Of a DNA stretch of 8,717 nucleotides, positions 6,190 to 8,717 are shown piece after piece (the first letter of the stretch is position 1; every line of letters starts with the position of its first letter). The position numbers and the translations under genes were made by a program. Source of the stretch: Candidatus Odinarchaeota archaeon (GTDB lineage Archaea; Asgardarchaeota; Baldrarchaeia; Baldrarchaeales; DXJG01); the NCBI GenBank assembly GCA_021158895.1, contig JAGGSW010000062.1:1-8717 (forward strand). The letters run 5' to 3'. Under the pieces are notes generated by a model, which worked only from the letters and a program-made list of their open reading frames with translations, ran no database searches and was not told the origin of the DNA.

Positions 6190-8512
6190 CTACCTGTATC
6201 CTGTTGCTACAGCAGTAGTTTGCCCTGCTGATATTCCTCCATCACCAGGTGGGAGAAACCTATGCGAAATAAACTTTAATTTATATTTTTCAACTTCTTT
6301 TCTAATGATTTTTGTAATTGCCTCATTATAAGCAACTCCACCCGAAAAACCGATTATCTTTATTCCTTCCTCCATGGCTATATTAATTGCGGCACTAACT
6401 AATCCTTTTGCCAAAGCCTCTTGAGCCGCTGCTGCCACGTGCTCCCTTCTAACCTTTTTAGATGCCTCAAGTACATCGAGGAGAATATTAGTAGTATTAA
6501 TTACATATGTGCCGCCATCTTGTTCAATGGTAGCTGTTATTTTTGCTTTTGAAGGATCTCCAAGTGTTGCAATAGACTCTAATCTCATGGCAGGCTCGCC
6601 CTCATAAGTTCTTTCAAAGCATATGCCTAGAAGAGCAGATATGGCATCTAATACTCTCCCTGCACTGGTAGTCTCAGTTAAATTTATTTTTTTAGAGATT
6701 TGTGAGAGTACTATATTTAGCTCTATTTCTCCTTTCTTAAATCCTTTAATACACTTATCTAAGAGAATTTCTCTTAATTCCTCCATCGACAGTGCCTTAC
6801 TTAAAATGCCAGCGACCATTCTGGCTGGGTATTTTGCAGCTAAGTCTCCTCCAGGCATGGGTTGCGGTTCTAGATGTCCTCTTCTTTCAAACCAGTTGTA
6901 GGATCCTACAAATATTTCTCCTCCCCACGGTTTTCCATCTAAGCCGTATCCTACTCCATCGGCGACTATACAAACTATATTTTCGTCGAGAGATATTTTG
7001 TGTTCAACAAGTAGTTTAACCATGTGTGCAAAATGATGTTGAACCTTAACAACGTCAATATTCCATTGTTCAGCAAGTTCTTTCGCAAGTCTAGTTGTTA
7101 AAAATAGTGGATGCAAATCACAAGCTATAATATCTGGTTTTTTAACTCTGGTAAGCTTCATCATATGGAGGAGGCTTTCCTTAAGAAATTCAAGGGTTTC
7201 TAAAATTTCAACATCACCAATATGTTGGGTCAAAAAGCATCTATCTTCTAAAAGAACTGCTCCGGTAACTCTTAGCTCAGGACCTGTACCTAAGACTACA
7301 ACACTAGATTTAAATGGTAGAATTATTGGTTCCGGAACATAGCCGCGAGATCTTCTCAAAAATTTAGGCAAGCCATCGACAACTCTTATAACACTATCGT
7401 CACATCTCTGATAAATGCGCCTATTATGCAGAAGAAAGTAGTCGGCAATATTTCTAAGCCTCTTTAAAGCTTCTTCATTAGTAATAGCCATAGGTTCTCT
7501 TGGAAGATTCCCACTAGTCATAATAACAGCAGGTTCTTTGGTGTATCTGAAAAGCATGTAATGGAAACCACTATAAGGTAACATAACTCCTATGGTATGA
7601 AGCCCTGGGGAAATCCATTCACTAAGATAATATTCTTCGGACTTTTTCAAAGCGACAATAGGACGCCTAAAAGAAGTTAGAAGTTCTTCTTCAACGTTGG
7701 AAACCTCAGCAAAACTTCTAACCACATTTATATCTGGAGCCATTATGGCAAACGGTTGCCAAGGCCTTCTCCGCCTCTCACGAAGCGTAAGTACAGGATC
7801 ATCTTCAGTTGTTTTTGTAGCGATATGGGTCCCTCCAATACCTCTAATGGCGAGAATATAACCTTCATCGATAAGTTTACCAGCAGTTTTCAACGGCTCT
7901 TCATCGTCAATAACTTCTCCATTCTTGTTGCATAGTACCATTTTAGGCCCGCAGACAGGGCAAGCAATAACTTGAGCGTGAAAGCGCCTATCTAAAGGAT
8001 CCTCATATTCCCGTGCACATTCAGGGCAAAGAGGAAAATCTACCATTGTAGTTTTATCACGATCGTATGGAAGATCATAAATAATAGTGAAACGTGGACC
8101 ACAAATAGAACAGGCAATAAAGGGATAAAGATATCTTCTATCATTTGGGTCAAAAAGCTCATGTAAACACTCTTTACAAATAGCTATATCAGGAGGAATA
8201 TACGATATACCGGATTTTTTAGTTTTCTTTTTACTTTTTTTAATTTCAAATGTACTGAATTCCCCTCTATAATTCATAAATTTAACATTCATACTCGTAT
8301 ATTTTGAAATTGGCGGTTTATCATTCTTTAAAGCCTTCAAAAAATCATCTATATTCTTTTTCTCGCCTTCAACAACAATTTTGACACTACCATCTCCTTG
8401 ATTTAAAACGTACCCTGTGAGAGCTCTTTTAACTGCTATTCTATAGACAAAAGGGACGGAAACCAACTCCTTGAACAATACCACTCACAAGAATCTCTGC
8501 TCTAATTTTCAT
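6190..8512 (-). CDS. hypF: carbamoyltransferase HypF, [NiFe] hydrogenase maturation, with a single-base frameshift near the 5' end
   Basis: HypF uses carbamoyl phosphate and ATP to load a carbamoyl group onto HypE, the source of the cyanide ligands of [NiFe] hydrogenase. Correcting one extra base gives 773 residues, a normal length. Domains: acylphosphatase (about 1-95, G-I-V-Q-G-V-G-F-R-P-F with catalytic Arg19 and Asn37); two zinc fingers (Cys112/115/134/137 and Cys162/165/184/187); YrdC-like domain (about 200-395); Kae1-like carbamoyltransferase domain with H-H-F-A-H (492-496), D-G-V-G-Y-G-L-D-G-x-x-W-G-G-E and G-F-S-G-G-V-A-Y-N. The start is ATG 8512 with GGTGA at 8522-8518. After codon 21 (TTT, 8452-8450) the frame meets TAG at 8443-8441. 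Skipping one T of the TTTT at 8452-8449 continues in V-Y-R-I-A-V. A GTG at 8484 opens the downstream frame but loses the catalytic arginine. No other hyp gene is in the window. Confidence 0.9.
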
Positions 8513-8573
8513 TTACTTCACCAGCGACCCCTAACTTAATTCTGAGCACATAGCAAGAAGATAAGAAGAGTGA

Positions 8574-8582
8574 TAAATTTAA
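8574..8582 (-). promoter_or_regulatory. candidate TATA element of hypF
   Basis: The minus strand reads TTAAATTTA, flanked by more A and T, about 62-70 nt before the hypF ATG. It predicts a start near 8552 and a leader of about 40 nt. The remaining sequence to 8717 is AT-rich and shows no gene I can support. It may also hold a promoter for a gene beyond the window edge. Confidence 0.3.
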
Positions 8583-8717
8583 TAATTACGCTTAACTCAA
8601 GATAAATCGATAAAAAAGAGCATATTCAACATCTTATATGTATACGAAAACAAGGGTATTACGAGTATTAGAAATAAATTTAATGTAAGAAAACAAAACT
8701 TAATTTCAAAGGGAAAC

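Noticed and set aside
1..8717. tRNA or rRNA genes, CRISPR arrays, insertion sequences
   Set aside because: I saw no cloverleaf with the T-arm consensus, no regularly spaced repeats, and no transposase motifs or terminal repeats on either strand.

Overview
The window is AT-rich archaeal DNA. Evidence for an archaeon: an Alba chromatin-protein gene, four-subunit archaeal-type pyruvate:ferredoxin oxidoreductase genes, GAGGTGA-type ribosome binding sites matching the 16S tail, TATA-like promoters and T-rich gene ends. A candidate bulge-helix-bulge intron inside a protein gene suggests a TACK-type (Thermoproteota-like) lineage, because such mRNA introns are best known there. HypF implies a [NiFe] hydrogenase elsewhere in the genome, and POR plus a ferredoxin-like subunit implies anaerobic metabolism. 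The genus cannot be named from this window.

Layout. Positions 1-1396 (+): porG (POR gamma), split by a 34-nt insertion at 217-250, then a DPM1-like GT2 glycosyltransferase whose Shine-Dalgarno lies in the 3' arm of a 9-bp stem starting at the porG stop codon. Positions 1404-3812 (-): porD-porA-porB, a tight operon running tail-to-tail against the first unit. Positions 3813-4131: divergent promoter region with a GC-rich dyad in front of alba. Positions 4132-4410 (+): alba. Positions 4411-4718: non-coding, with the alba 3' end and the next gene's promoter. Positions 4719-6071 (+): a class III PLP aminotransferase-family enzyme. Positions 6190-8512 (-): hypF, full length apart from a one-base frameshift near its 5' end. 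Positions 8513-8717: the hypF leader and promoter, with no other gene seen.

How the genes fit together. PorG, PorD, PorA and PorB are the four subunits of one enzyme that interconverts pyruvate and acetyl-CoA with ferredoxin as electron carrier. All four are here, but porG is on the opposite strand and separated from porDAB by the glycosyltransferase. The other genes (alba, aminotransferase, hypF) look like separate transcription units.

Most notable observation. The porG reading frame is broken exactly inside the conserved G-A-E/R-R-G-A-P segment. Removing bases 217-250 restores the family sequence. The junctions fall at the second/third-base cut sites of two 3-nt bulges flanking a 4-bp helix, the geometry recognised by the archaeal splicing endonuclease. 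The proposal is therefore a very small archaeal pre-mRNA intron rather than a pseudogene. By contrast, the hypF break is a single extra base in a run of four and has no such structure.
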